Source of the DNA: Selaginella moellendorffii | Taxonomy: Eukaryota; Streptophyta; Lycopodiopsida; Selaginellales; Selaginellaceae | Direction of reading: 5' to 3' | DNA: 64,000 nucleotides | NCBI RefSeq assembly: GCF_000143415.4 | Contig: NW_003314284.1 | Coordinates: forward strand, 903,594-967,593 | Shown here: one piece after another, positions 42,439 through 54,006 of the stretch | Layout: each line of letters starts with the position of its first letter | Numbering within the stretch: position 1 is the stretch's first letter | The notes under the pieces: generated by a model | What the model was told of the DNA's origin: nothing | The model's database searches: none | The model's input: the letters and a program-made list of their open reading frames with translations, nothing else | Position numbers and translations under genes: made by a program

Positions 42439-45044
42439 GCAACTTTGGTAGAGAGTTGTTCGCAACATCTACTAGCCCTCCGAGGGAAGCTCGGAGGTAG
42501 CTTTGTTAAGATCCTTATTGACACGGGTGCTTCAGATAATTTTGTGGCTGCAAACATAGTCCGGCAAGCCGGACTAACGGTGCAGCGGCTAGGCGAACCA
42601 AGGACTATAGAGTTTGTTCAAGGTAGCCAAAGCACCGATGAGGTACTTCGACAAGCGAGAGTCGAAGTAGGGACATGGAAAGTAGACATGGATTTCACCG
42701 TGTTGGATATGGCGGGATTTGACGTGATCTTCGGAATGGATTAGTTTAATCGGTTCGTGGTAGCCCTGCATGGACAAGGTAGGAACCTTGTGGTACTGGC
42801 GAATGCCCAAGGAAGAAGATCTAGGGTGGAGGCCCAGGATCTAAAGGTAGGGCAAAGCAAGGCCAAAGATTCCTGCTTAAACCTGATGTCCACAAGAGGA
42901 CAACTCACCAAAGGAACTAAGGCAGCCTTTTTGTGCTTACTCTCGGTGAAGAGTGACAAAAAGACAGGAACGGAAGAAGTACCTTTGGTGATCCAGAGGG
43001 TGTTGGACCAATTCCAGGATACCATGCCGGAGGAGCTACCGGCGGGGTTGCCCCCTGCACGACCGATAGAACATAAGATTGAGCTGGTCGAGGGTGCTGA
43101 GGTAGTGGTTCGTTCCCCCTATCGTTTGAACGAAAAAGAACTCAAGGAGCTCAAGTGCCAACTAGGGGAGTTGGTGGACAAAGGGTATGTTAGGTTGAGC
43201 AAGTCGCCGTATGAAAGATGGTTCTATGCGCATGTGCATAGACTACCGGTTGCTCAACAAGTATACAAAGAAGAACAAGTACCCTTTGCCAGGAATTGAG
43301 GACCTATTCGATAGGTTGGGAAAGGCAAGATACTTCTCGAGGATTGACCTAAGGTCAGGATACTACCAGATCAGGGTAGCCGAGGAAGATGTCGAGAAGA
43401 CAACCTGTCGAACGAGGTATGGGAGCTTTGAGTTTTTGGTGATGCCCTTCGGGCTATGCAATGCGCCGGCAACGTTTTCGGCGCTGATGAACCACATCTT
43501 TGTACCCTATCTGGATCACTTTGTGGTCGTCTATATCGACGACATCCTGATCTATAGCGAGACGCTAGAGGAGCATGCCAAACACTTGGCGAAGGTGTTT
43601 GAGAAACTAAGGGAACACAAACTGTATGCTAAAGAGAGCAAATGTGACTTTGCTCAACAAGACGTAAAGTTTCTCGGGCATGTGGTGGGCCAAGACGGGC
43701 TCAAGGTGGACCCAGAGAAGGTCCAAGCGATCCAGGAATGGGAGCGACCATCGAATGTACATGAGTTGAGGGCGTTCCTGGGGCTATGCAACTACTACCG
43801 AAAGTTTATCAGACACTATTCGAGAGTAGCCCTGCCCTTAACGGACCAAACAGGAAAAGAGAAGATGGTATGGATGGCGGAATGTGAGGCGGCATTCGTC
43901 CACCTCAAAGGGAAGTTGAGGAAGGCTCCCGTGTTGGCATTACCAGATTTTGGTAAGGACTTTGAGGTAGACACGGATGCTTCGGAGATTGCGTTGGGTG
44001 CAGTTTTGAAGCAAGACAACCATCTAGTAGCGTTCTTCTCGAAGAAGTTGGACAAGGCTCAACGGAAGTGGCCTGCCCACGAGAAGGAATTGTTCGCGGT
44101 GGTCAAGGCACTCAAGGAGTGGCAACACTACCTTGGGAGACACTTCAAGGTTTACATGGACAATGTGGCAACGAAACACTTCTTGTCACAACCCGACCTG
44201 AGAGGGAAACAAGGTCGGTGGGCCAATGCCTTGGCCGAGTTTGATTGCGAGATTCTGTACAAGCCTGGGAAGAGCAACATCGTGGCAGATGCACTAAGTC
44301 GAAATGCGAGCTTGAGGTTGGCAATATCCAGCGCAACAGCAACCTTCTGGGACGATGTGCAGACAGCGTATGAGAATGATGGTCTAGCACAAGAAGTGTT
44401 GCTGAGGAATCTAGAGGCGCGGGAAGCTCACCAGAGAGGTGAGCTGCCAACGGAAGAGAAAACGGGCTATGCGGAACGCAACAGACTCATCTATTACAAG
44501 CAAACGAGGGTGTATATTCCAGAAGGGGAACTAAGGAAGGTAGCCTTAGAAGAGTGTCATGACGGACCTCTTGCGGGACACGGCGGAGTGCCCAAGACGA
44601 TGGGCTTACTCAAGAGGAAGTACCATTGGCCAGATATGGCTAAGGACGTCCAAGACTATGTAAGGACATGTCCAACATGTCAGCAGGTCAAAGCCGTGAC
44701 TAAGGCTAGTGGGGGCTTGTTGCAAAGCATCCCAATTCCAGATCGTCCGTGGAAATGTCTTACGATGGACTTCATCACGGGACTTCCCCCAAGCGAGGGG
44801 TTTGATGCGATATTCGTAATGGTGGACCGATTTTCGAAAATGGCACATTTCATACCCACCACAACGGAAGTGGATGCGGAAGGTGTGGCGAAGCTGTTCT
44901 TTGAACAAGTGGTTTGAGTGCGGGGAAGGCCGGAAGAGATCATCTCAGATTGAGATAAGATCTTCACCAGTAGGTTCTGGAGGACTCTCTTGGAACAGTA
45001 TCACACAAAGTTGAAATTCAGCACCGCCTATCACCCACAGACAG

Positions 45045-45091
45045 GTATGGGGTATTAAGTCAAGTTTGGTGACACTAACACTTCTTGACAG
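45045..45091 (+). other. 47-bp intron in chromovirus integrase (inferred)
   Basis: It begins GTATGGGG, ends CTTGACAG and has a CTAAC branch-point motif in cactaacac, 17 nt before the AG. Removing it restores the highly conserved PQTDGQTERVN. The same intron, with a better donor (GTAATGGG), is in copy 3 at 56409-56455. Confidence 0.85.
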
Positions 45092-45509
45092 ACGGACAAA
45101 CGGAAAGGGTGAATAGGTAGCTGGAGGATTATTTGCGATGCTATGTCTCGGGAGACTAGACCGATTGGGTAAGTCATTTGGGACTTGCGGAAATGTGTTA
45201 TAACAACTCACCACATTCGAGCATCGGGGTGAGTCCATGGGAAGTCATCAATGGGCAAGCTATCGAAGGTCCTGTGGAACTCGGCGTGGCCGAGTATCAT
45301 GGAGAGCTACCCGCAGTGGAGGCATTCACGGCGGAAAGACTCAACATTTGGAATCTAGTGAGGGATTCCTTGGAACGGGCTCAACAAAGGCAAACCAAGT
45401 ATGCGAACCTAAAGCGCTTGGATGTAGAGTTCCAAGGTGGGGAGAAGGTGTGGCTGAACACCAAGAACCTCAGGCTACCAAGTGGGATCAGCCGAAAGTT
45501 GACCCAAAG

Positions 45510-45561
45510 GTAAAAATGCATGTATTCCTGTAAATGAATTGATCTTGAGTTCCTTAAGCAG
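45510..45561 (+). other. 52-bp intron before the chromodomain part (inferred)
   Basis: It begins GTAAAAATG and ends CTTAAGCAG. Removal restores KLTQRFAGPYEI, the conserved KLxxRFxGPYxI of Gypsy integrases. The counterpart in copy 3 is 55939-55990. Confidence 0.83.
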
Positions 45562-45943
45562 GTTCGCGGGGCCTTACGAGATTGAGGCACGAATCGGTAA
45601 AGTGGCTTACCGACTCCGACTTCCTCGAGAGATGGGGAAGATGCACCCAGTGTTCCACGTGAACTTACTCAAGCCGTACTTTGAGGATCCGCTTCGCAAA
45701 GACCAAGTAAGACCTTTACCTGAGGTTATCCAAGGGGAAGAGGAATACGAAGTCGAGGCCATCCTCAATGCGCGCAAGAGCAAGCGACAAGGACGCGAGG
45801 TGAGAGAGTTCCATGTGAAGTGGAAAGGATTTCCACACTGCAAAGCAACATGGGAACCAAAGGAGAACCTAGCGAACGCGCGAGATCTAGTGGAGGAATT
45901 TCTGCAAGGCAGAACTCTATGTACTTATGCAAAGTTCAATTAA

Positions 45944-46346
45944 AAGTATCAATTTGAGAAGTTGAGCAATGGCATATGTTGGGACCCGAAGGCGCGCCGA
46001 AGGTAAGCTAATTAGCATGGGTTAGCTAGGTCGACCAGGCGTAGGGAGCTACGCCCGACTCCCTGCGGGGATGTCGAATCCGTAGACGTATTCTACGGAG
46101 GTTGGGTTCGAGTCCCAACCCCCTAGTAAAGCAAGGCTGGGTTCAAGTCCCGACCCTATACTAGGGCGTGGTGAGGTGAGGAGTATAGGGACACCTATAT
46201 TCCGTTGTCATGGGCTCTTGGCCGGGGAGGCTAACTTAGGCACACCGCTAAGTGGGGGGATGCCCCCGGAGACATGGTCAACAAGTCGTAGGATAAAAAA
46301 GAGATGTTCGATGTGGGCATCGAACTTCTTCTATGGGTGGTGGAGT
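45944..46346 (+). other. 3' untranslated region and polypurine tract of family C copy 2
   Basis: The region is noncoding. Two sequences match the RNA polymerase III box B: GGTTCGAGTCC at 46105-46115 and GGTTCAAGTCC at 46140-46150. The purine-rich atgggtggtggagt at 46333-46346 directly precedes the LTR and is the likely polypurine tract, identical in families B and C. Confidence 0.75.
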
Positions 46347-47504
46347 TGTAAGGAACCAACTCGCCGAGGTGTCGTAGGCTAAAGGAGCCCCGAAAGCTTG
46401 ACCAAAATGATAAAAAGTTCGTCGGATGAAACCAAGTCTAAGATCGAGTCCAAGACCGACTCTAAGACCAAGTTCGAGATAGAGTCCGGAATCGAGTCCA
46501 AGACCGACTCGGAGACCGAGTTCGAGACCGAGTTCGAGACCGAGCTCGAGACGGAGTCCGAGATCCAAAATCGGGTCCGAGACCGAGTCCGAGATCGAGT
46601 CCGAGGTCGGGTCCGAGATCGGGTCCGAGATCGGGTCCGAGATCGAGTCCGAAACCGAATCCGAAGTCGGATCCGAAATCGAGTTCGAGATCAAGCCAGA
46701 GACTAAGTCCAAATACTAATACGGGTCAAGGGGTGAAAGCCCAAAGCGTGCGTCTCCCAGGGGGGGGCAGGCTGCAGAGGGTTCCAAAAGTATAGTAGGG
46801 ATAGTGAGGTCCAGGAACCAGTTTTGAAGGGACTCTCTAGTGGGGCTTCCAAACTGACTTGAGGTTGAGACTGGGACCGAGGGGCCTTGGGTGGGAGTGA
46901 GTATGGACTTGGTTGGTGCCAGAGGGGCCATCCAAGGAAGTGCTCAAGAGCAGCTCCCACTCCCGAAAGGGAAACCGATTGCGGTGCTCCCGGCTCATGT
47001 GGAGTGGTGCCCCACTTGAGTACCATGTGGCTCATTGGTCCTCGCCCTTTCTAGGGGCTTGGGCCTTCCTTTGGGATGGAAGTGGGGGGGTAGAGGTACC
47101 CATACCGGGCCGCTAGGCCACGGTGTTTCGCCCCAGTGTCCCGAAGCAAGTGTTGCACCTAAGACTTGGGATTTAGAGGGTCCCATGATCAAGTCTTGTG
47201 GTACCAAGGGATGTTAGGAACCTGGAAGCTTGATGTGCTTGGCTGCTTGTGCTTGCGGGGAGTGTAGCTGAACCTTAAGTCCAGTCTAACCCAGGGAGGG
47301 GGATTGGGAAAGATTGGGAATCCGTGGATGGATGGCTAATGCTCCGTTGCTCGTGCAGTGAGTAGCTGAAACCAAGTAGGACCAAGTAGGAGTTGGTACC
47401 ATAGGCGAGAACCTTGGCGAGGGAACTTAGCAAAAGCCAAGGCAGTGTCAAACGGATAGACGAGGTAAGCTGGCAAATTGGAAAGGAAAAATTTGTGGCT
47501 TACA
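46347..47504 (+). repeat. 3' LTR of family C copy 2
   Basis: The LTR is 1158 bp, TGTAAGGAACC to GTGGCTTACA, followed by the duplication taaga. The G run is shorter than in the 5' LTR, and the minisatellite at 46415-46715 is almost the same, so the insertion looks relatively recent. Confidence 0.93.
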
Positions 47505-47959
47505 TAAGAGTCAGACCAAGTATGCTCAACTAAAAACACATAGGAGTTCCTACCTTATGTCCATCTAGATAAGTACAGGTGCTAAGCCCAGTAAACTAGC
47601 ACTTGAACAAGAGGGGTTGATGAAGGGAACCAGCAATACCGACCTTCTACCATCGTGGCAGTAAGAAAAAAGTATCCATAAGGACTGGCTAACAAATGAC
47701 TTTTGATACCCAAAGTCATATTTGCGACACTCTCCCCCCCTAGGGAAGATCGACATCTTCGTCGATGCATACTCGAGTCTAGAACACTACAAAGGAAACA
47801 AATCTAGAAAAATTTCACGGTGTTCACACTATGTGAGAAATGCACCAACTTAAATGAGTTAAGGATGCAACCTCTCTGTCTAATGTGGATGCACTACCAA
47901 CTCAAACACCTTCCGGCCGTTGCTGACAAGGAAATGACTAATGGAGTTAGCCACCCTTG
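47505..47959 (-). repeat. Family A LTR fragment, part 2, with polypurine tract and internal end (inverted)
   Basis: The LTR part ends at 47729, where GCGACA is the inverse of the LTR start. The polypurine tract, inverted, is ctctccccccctag (47730-47743). Noncoding internal sequence of a family A element follows to 47959, where family B copy 2 begins. Confidence 0.75.
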
Positions 47960-48898
47960 TGTAAGCGACTAATTTTGCCATTCTACTTTAGTCATTTAAC
48001 CACCTGTCTGTCCACTAGGAGAAGTTTCACTCAACCTCCATAAGTCCAATTCAAGACTTAGGGCTTACTAACCCCGAGAATGGCATCCATGCCACCCCAC
48101 TTTTGCACTTGGTTCAAGTGCTCCACGTGTCAGATCCAATGTCCGACACCCCAAGGTACCACCGACATATCAACCCATTATGCTAGGCTATGCCCATTGA
48201 CCATTCAATCTCCTAGGGGAACTAGAGTCAGCTCTTGAACACTTCACCAAGCTACCTTGCTTGTCGGTCCGTATTCACTCTAGCCTTGGACTTCCCAGTG
48301 GTTATCCCATCACCTAGCACCTGGGCACAGCCTTCCTAGGCCAAACTGGTCTTTCCTGCCAAATTGACTCCACTGGGATCCAACCCCCACTCTCCCTACT
48401 ATACTTTTGGAACCCCCTGTAGGCGCCCCTACCCCTCTGGGGGATGATTGCTTTAGGCTTTTACCCAATTGCTTGTATTAGTATTCAGACTCAGACTCGG
48501 ACTTGGACTTGGACTCAGACTCGGTCTTGGTCTCAGTCTCGGTCTTGGTCTCGGTCCCGGTTTCATCTCAGACTCCATCTCGAGTCCATCTCGAACTCCA
48601 TCTCGGACTCCATCTCGGGTCCATCTCGGACTCCATCTCGGAATCCATCTCAGGTCCATCTCAGGTCCATCTTGGGTCCGTCTTGGACTCCATCTCGGGT
48701 CCCTTTTCTAGAGACTCACTTATTGCTCGCTTCGTGCTTGTTTCTTGAGCCCTTCATTGGGAGTTCCACTCCCGCTCTTGACCTTTCAAGTCGGAGCTTT
48801 TAGTCCAAATGTGTTATGCTTGTTTGGCTTTTGCTTCAGCCACTACCACGTGGCACCCTTTTGGCTCCACTTTGGGGCTTAGGGATTTTTTTTTCACA
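47960..48898 (-). repeat. 3' LTR of family B copy 2 (short form)
   Basis: The ends are typical, but the central part is much shorter than in the other B LTRs. The minisatellite at 48480-48700 is short. It is followed by the inverted polypurine tract actccaccacccat. Confidence 0.85.
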
Positions 48899-50001
48899 AC
48901 TCCACCACCCATAGACGAAGTTCGATGTCCTCATCGAACGATAAAATATTTTATAAAGTAATACCAGCATGTATTACTCTTTCCATCCTTGGCACATAAC
49001 CAATATTCGTCAATGATTTGACACTGAAGGCTCACCATACCTTACGCATCTTCTAAGGAGCATAGTCTCTTCAATTTAGAGACTCATTCGACCACTTGTG
49101 GTGGTTCTCTCCTTTTATTGGTTTAGTTCTCACTAAACCTGTTAGAGACACCTTCTTTATTTCAATCTCACTACTCATTGTCGAGCAGTTTCAGTTTCCA
49201 TCGATATAACCTTTACACTTTGGAACTTTTAATTTTGACTTCTCGGAGTCAATTTCCTAGGTATCTCCGACACCTTGCATTGCACATGTGGTGCAACTTC
49301 ACTTCCCCATCCTAGAAAGTTCTCTACTTGAGGGCACTATCATCCTCTCTTTGATTTCGTGCCACTTTTGGCACTAAGTTCTAGTTATCATAATTTGTGC
49401 TAGGGCTATCCACAGCCCTATCATTTGGCTACCTTATTGCTCCCTCCCTTGGAACTTCCACTTTTGCCATATCTGAGCGATTGATAATCCATCCTTGGAA
49501 ATATAGTTCATTTCCTGCAATCCGTTAGCATCTAACACATTACTATTCCTCGCCTAATTTACCATTTGGATTCCTTCCAATGAATTCCTTGGCCCACACT
49601 TGGCCACTAGTCTTTTGCTCATATCCGTTGATTGTTGTACTAAGCAACATAGGATCACTACTTCCATTCTCAAGGTATCCTTTTGGTTCTATGGCAAAGG
49701 CTCTATTTTGCCAAGTTTAGAGGGTGCTTACCCTTAGTAGGTCTTTTTAGCATTAGGCTCCATCGACGGCCCAACTTTGCGACCCTCCCATGAATCTTTC
49801 CTAGAGGCTACTTTCTTGGACTCGCTATACCATTGTATTGCAACAACTGATTTCCCTTTTGGTGTTCTTCCCATTTGGTCACTTTGACCAAGCCACACCA
49901 TTACCAACAATTTAAATTGACATTTTGAACTAAGAACCTTATTCCTTAACCTTACAAGGACCTCGTGTTTGTTTAGCCATGAGGTCACCTAGTGATCTAG
50001 C
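48899..50001 (-). other. Internal region of family B copy 2, left part
   Basis: This noncoding stretch is homologous to 11930-12186 joined to 24936-25770 of copy 1 without the DNA transposon. I see no gene here. Confidence 0.75.
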
Positions 50002-51771
50002 TGTGAGACACAAAATCCCTAGGCCCCAAAGTGGAGCCGAATGGGTGCCACGTGGTAGTGGCCGAAGCAAAAGCCAAATGAGCGTAACACGTTTGGATTC
50101 AAAGCTTTGACTTGAAAGGTCGAGACCGGGAGTGGAACTCCCAAAGAAGTGCTTGAGAAATAAGCACGAAGTGAGCAATAAGTGAGTCTCTAGAAAAGGG
50201 ACACAACAGGAACAACACATGACATGTGGAAGAGTCCGAGATGGATCCGAGATGGAGTCCAAAATGGACCCGAGATGGATCCGAGATGGAGTCCAAGATG
50301 GACCCGAGATGGAGTTCAAGATGGAGTCCAAGATGGAGTTTGAGATGGAGTCCGAGATGGATCCGAGATGGAGTCCGAGATGGATCCGAGATGGAGTCCG
50401 AGATGGACCCAAGCTGGAGTCCGAGATGGACCCGAGATGGAGTCCGAGATGGACCTGAGATGGACCCGAGATGGAGTCCGAGATGGACCTGAGATGGAGT
50501 ATGAGATGGACCCGAGATGGAGTCCGAGATGGACCCAAAATGGAGTCCGAGATGGAACTGGGACTGAGACCGAGACCGAGACCGAGACCGAGTCTGAGTC
50601 TGAGTCCGAGACGGAACTGAGACCGAGTCCAAGTCTGAGTCTGAGTCCGAGTCCGAGTCCGAGTCCGAATACTAATACAGGCAGTTGGGTGAAAGCCCAA
50701 AGCGATTGTCCCCCAGGGGGGGGTTGTGAAGGGTTCCAAAAGCATAGTAGGGAGAGTGTGGGGGTTGGAGCCCAGTGGAGCCAGTTTGGCTAGGAAAGGC
50801 CAATTTGGCCCAAGAAGGCTGTACCTAGGTGTTAGGTGATGAGCTGACCACTGGGAAGTCCAAGACTAGAGTGAATATAGACCAACAAGCAGGTAGCTTG
50901 GTAAAGTGTTCAAGAGCCGGCTCTAGTTCCCCCAGGAGATCGAATGGTCGATGCTCCTAATCCAAGTGTCGATGGCACTACCTACTTGGATACTAGGCGT
51001 GGCTCAACAGAACCTCGCTCTAAGCCCATGGCTAGAGCACCCAAAGGCGGAAGGCGGGGAGAGTACCCATGAGGCCTACATAGGGCCATGGTGTTCTGAA
51101 ATGTTGTCCCAAAGTCCCAAACTGTTAAAAGGAAGAGGAGCAATCCTCTGGTATGGTGACCAAGGACACAGTCACACGGTGAGGAAGTCTCAGAGGACTG
51201 TGGGACTAGTGGTCGAGCCTGTGGGCCTTGATCCAGTGGCAGTGTTGGCAAACACGGCCATGGACAGAAAGGGACTTAGTGAGGACCAGAAAGGAGATAT
51301 TGGGGAAGGTTATTCCCCATGTTTGCAGGCATCCCAAGGATGCTAAGGAGTGGATCTGGGATGACCACTCATTTGTATCGATTCCTCCCACCTCAAGGTG
51401 GAGAATTATGTGATTAATAGCCGACATCGCTCAAGACTCCACTCCACTTGCCACCTTAGTCACATCGGTGGCCCAACACCACCTGCATTGCAATCCTGCC
51501 TCTCCAAGACGGGGCCATCCATCCAAGGTGAATGGGCATGGCCTAGTGTAACGGGTTGATATGTTAGTGGTGCCTTGGGGTGTCGATTATGGGTTTGGAC
51601 ACATGGAGCACTTGGACCAAATGCAAAAGTTAAGTGGCATGGATGCCATTCTCGGGGCAAGCAAGCCCCAAATCTTGAATTGGACTTATGGAGGTTGTGA
51701 GGGAGACTTCTCCCAGTGGTCGAAGGTATGGTTAAGTGACTAAAGTAGAATGGAATTATTAGTTGCTTACA
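50002..51771 (+). mobile_element. Solo LTR of family B nested in family B copy 2
   Basis: The 1770-bp LTR runs from TGTGAGACAC to TTGCTTACA, with duplications ctagc at 49997-50001 and 51772-51776. Its minisatellite is at 50225-50685. It lies in inverse orientation to its host element. Confidence 0.93.
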
Positions 51772-51776
51772 CTAGC

Positions 51777-54006
51777 CTTGACACCTTAATAGGTTTACCA
51801 ATAAATACTAGGTCCTCCAGATCTTTAACTTGTTGACTATGACACTGGGGGCATCCCCCACACTTGGTGGTGCACCCAAGTTAGCCCTTCCGGCCAAGGG
51901 TCCATAGCAACTGAGACTAGGTGTCCCCATCTTATTCACTACACCCTTAGTGCTACTTGCACCAAAGTGTTTAAGTTAGATATGCCGAGCCACACTAAGC
52001 AATCTAACTATGCATCATGACTCTGGGGCATCCCCCACTTGGCGGTGTGCCCAAGCTAGTTTTCTTACTAAGAGTCCATGACCACCAAAAAATACATGTC
52101 CTTATATTCCAAACCATCACCGCGCCTTAGTGAGTTGGGACTTGAACCCAAATACTAAAGGGTCAAGAGTTGAACCCAACCTCCGTATATGCATTTACGG
52201 ACCATATCACACATGATGCCTGGCGTGACTCCCCATGCTGGTGCACCAACTTATACTTAAAGTGCGGTACAAATCACAGCTTAGGAACCTAGTTCCTTCG
52301 CACTGCCAAGTCCTCTCACTTGACATGTCTGTGATTATGCATGGACCTTTTCATGCTTGGCCCCATGAGCCACCCTTTTTGAAGTTAGCACCTTCAACTA
52401 GGGTATTTGTTCCCCCAACTTGCCAATCTCACTTAGCAAGTCATCCGGCCACCATAACATGGTTCATGCATAAGCGTGAAAGTCTTCAACCATTGATTTT
52501 CGTTCAAAGCCTTTTTTTTGAACACTTGGGAACTACTTCCCTAACCTTGATAGCTTCACCTTATAGCAAGCTTCAAGACCACACTTCTGCTGTGCCATTC
52601 TGATTTTACGCATTCTATGAACCATTTACATTTGGCTTTCTAAGTATCAAACTACCTAGAATTGTTTTTGGGAACCTTTGAAGGAATTCTGTCCCTTAGT
52701 TTGCTAAGGTCTCTCCTTTCGCAAGCTTTCTAATTGCCATATAGTCTAACATGGACAATTCCATGCTCTAGACTCTCCATGGCATCATGGCTGCTAGTAA
52801 CAACATGCTTAAACACCCACTTGATTCTCCACTCCCAACTTGCATAACCACCCTTGGTTATGCCTATCGATTCCTATGGTTTAGTTCCATCCCTGTACTA
52901 CTTGCTTTTGGCCTCACACATTCCTTCGGTTATTCTCCTCCAGATTAGGAGGATAGTTTTGCACTTTCTACCATGCCTTAGCAAGTAGTTATAAGGATGA
53001 ACCTACCTGATAGTCTAGAGAGTGGTTCCTCAATCTGGGTATGCTCACTTTATAATCCCATGCATTGGGATTAATATTGCTACTTATGGGCCTTTATATG
53101 CCCATCATTAGCGTTTGCCAAAATCCCTTTTTGGTTTTGTCTAATTCGGGTAGACGGACTTCTCCCGTCTCCACAACTTTGGACGTTTGGATAGCACTTT
53201 TTATCCATCATTTGTTAGAGACTTTGTCCCTTGGGCCTTATCTTTTGCCCTCACAACACCAAACACCACCTCCTGGTGTTCTAGAGTGTTTGCGTGTCTC
53301 AATGATGGCCTCTTTAACAATGAGCATTCCCTTTACGACATTGACTTACTATATCACAACATAAGAATTTATCCCCCATAAGGGTATATCTAACTTCCTT
53401 ATCCCAATAAGAAGTCTTAGATAGTTACTTTCTACCAATTTAACAAATTATTTTGCACCTTTTGTTTAGTTGCCTCATAGTTGTCAAGTCCTACAACTCA
53501 TTGTTGGTGCTTTTGCACCTCCATCATTATTTGGGTCACCACACGACAACCACATGCCTTCCAATTTAAGCTATACCATTCCCATTTCCATTAAGATTCC
53601 TTTGGAAGGGGTTCTCATGAACCTGCCAACTTGACCTCAAGACAGCACACCTTGGCACATTTGGTGTTTCCACACCATCGGCTCCACAAGCCTACCTCTA
53701 TGACACTTCTTATTTATGTTTAAGTCTTTGCTAAGACCAATACAGTTGTCTCTTATGCCAATTATCTATTAACACTGCACCATAAAATTTATGCACAACT
53801 TTGTGTCAAAGTTGTTTTCTTCTGGGAAACTCTTTCCCTCGACTTTAGCATAGTACATTCTGCCACCAATTTTAAGATCCTCCCCATCCTTTGTGAAGCA
53901 CAATACATCTCAATCCAAATGCTTTTTCCAATCTCTTAGGACCCTTCCTTGACTCTACTTGAGTCATCTAACATTTTTGGACTTTGCTAATCTAATGACC
54001 CATAAG
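51777..54006 (-). other. Internal region of family B copy 2, right part
   Basis: The stretch is homologous to about 25775-28020 of copy 1. It is noncoding apart from short frames and ends at ...gacccataag, where the family C LTR starts. Confidence 0.75.

Larger units (their letters stand above)
42439..45943 (+). pseudogene. pol of family C copy 2: protease, RT, RNase H, integrase, chromodomain
   Basis: Protease: LIDTGASDNFV (near 42517) to FGMD, where a TAG at 42742 replaces the following Trp. Reverse transcriptase: [31 protein letters not shown] at 43532-43543. A deletion of about 23 bp near 43213 shifts the frame. RNase [23 protein letters not shown], then NIVADALSR. Integrase: HHCC finger ([10 protein letters not shown]...CPTCQQVKA), DFITG, then a TGA at 44915-44917, and YHPQT-DGQTERVN split by a 47-bp intron (45045-45091). 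The C-terminal KLTQR-FAGPYEI is split by a 52-bp intron (45510-45561). A chromodomain follows (YEVEAIL, FHVKWKGF, ATWEPKENL), which targets chromovirus integration to marked chromatin. Confidence 0.93.
39972..47504 (+). mobile_element. Complete Ty3/Gypsy chromovirus, family C copy 2
   Basis: The 7533-bp element has two LTRs (39972-41137 and 46347-47504), TG...CA ends, perfect 5-bp duplications (taaga), a primer site at 41141-41152, a gag-pol frame at 41197-45943 ending in a chromodomain, and a polypurine-like tract before the 3' LTR. Structure is complete but coding capacity is lost through nonsense codons and one deletion. It inserted into an inverted family A LTR. Two small introns in the integrase are shared with copy 3. 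Confidence 0.95.
47960..54006 (-). mobile_element. Family B copy 2 (interrupted, runs beyond its left neighbour)
   Basis: A shortened LTR (47960-48898, 939 bp, TGTAAGCGAC to TTTCACA) is followed by internal sequence at 48899-50001 and 51777-54006. A solo LTR of the same family lies between these parts. At 54007 a family C element interrupts it, so its other LTR is outside this window. The internal region has no gag or pol. At 49156-49159 it shows the empty target of the DNA transposon seen in copy 1. Confidence 0.85.

Noticed and set aside
46105-46150. tRNA genes
   Set aside because: Only the box B part is present; no acceptor stem, anticodon arm or A box can be folded around it.
49939-50793. 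Frames of 141-268 codons around the solo LTR
   Set aside because: Repeat-driven open frames crossing an LTR boundary.
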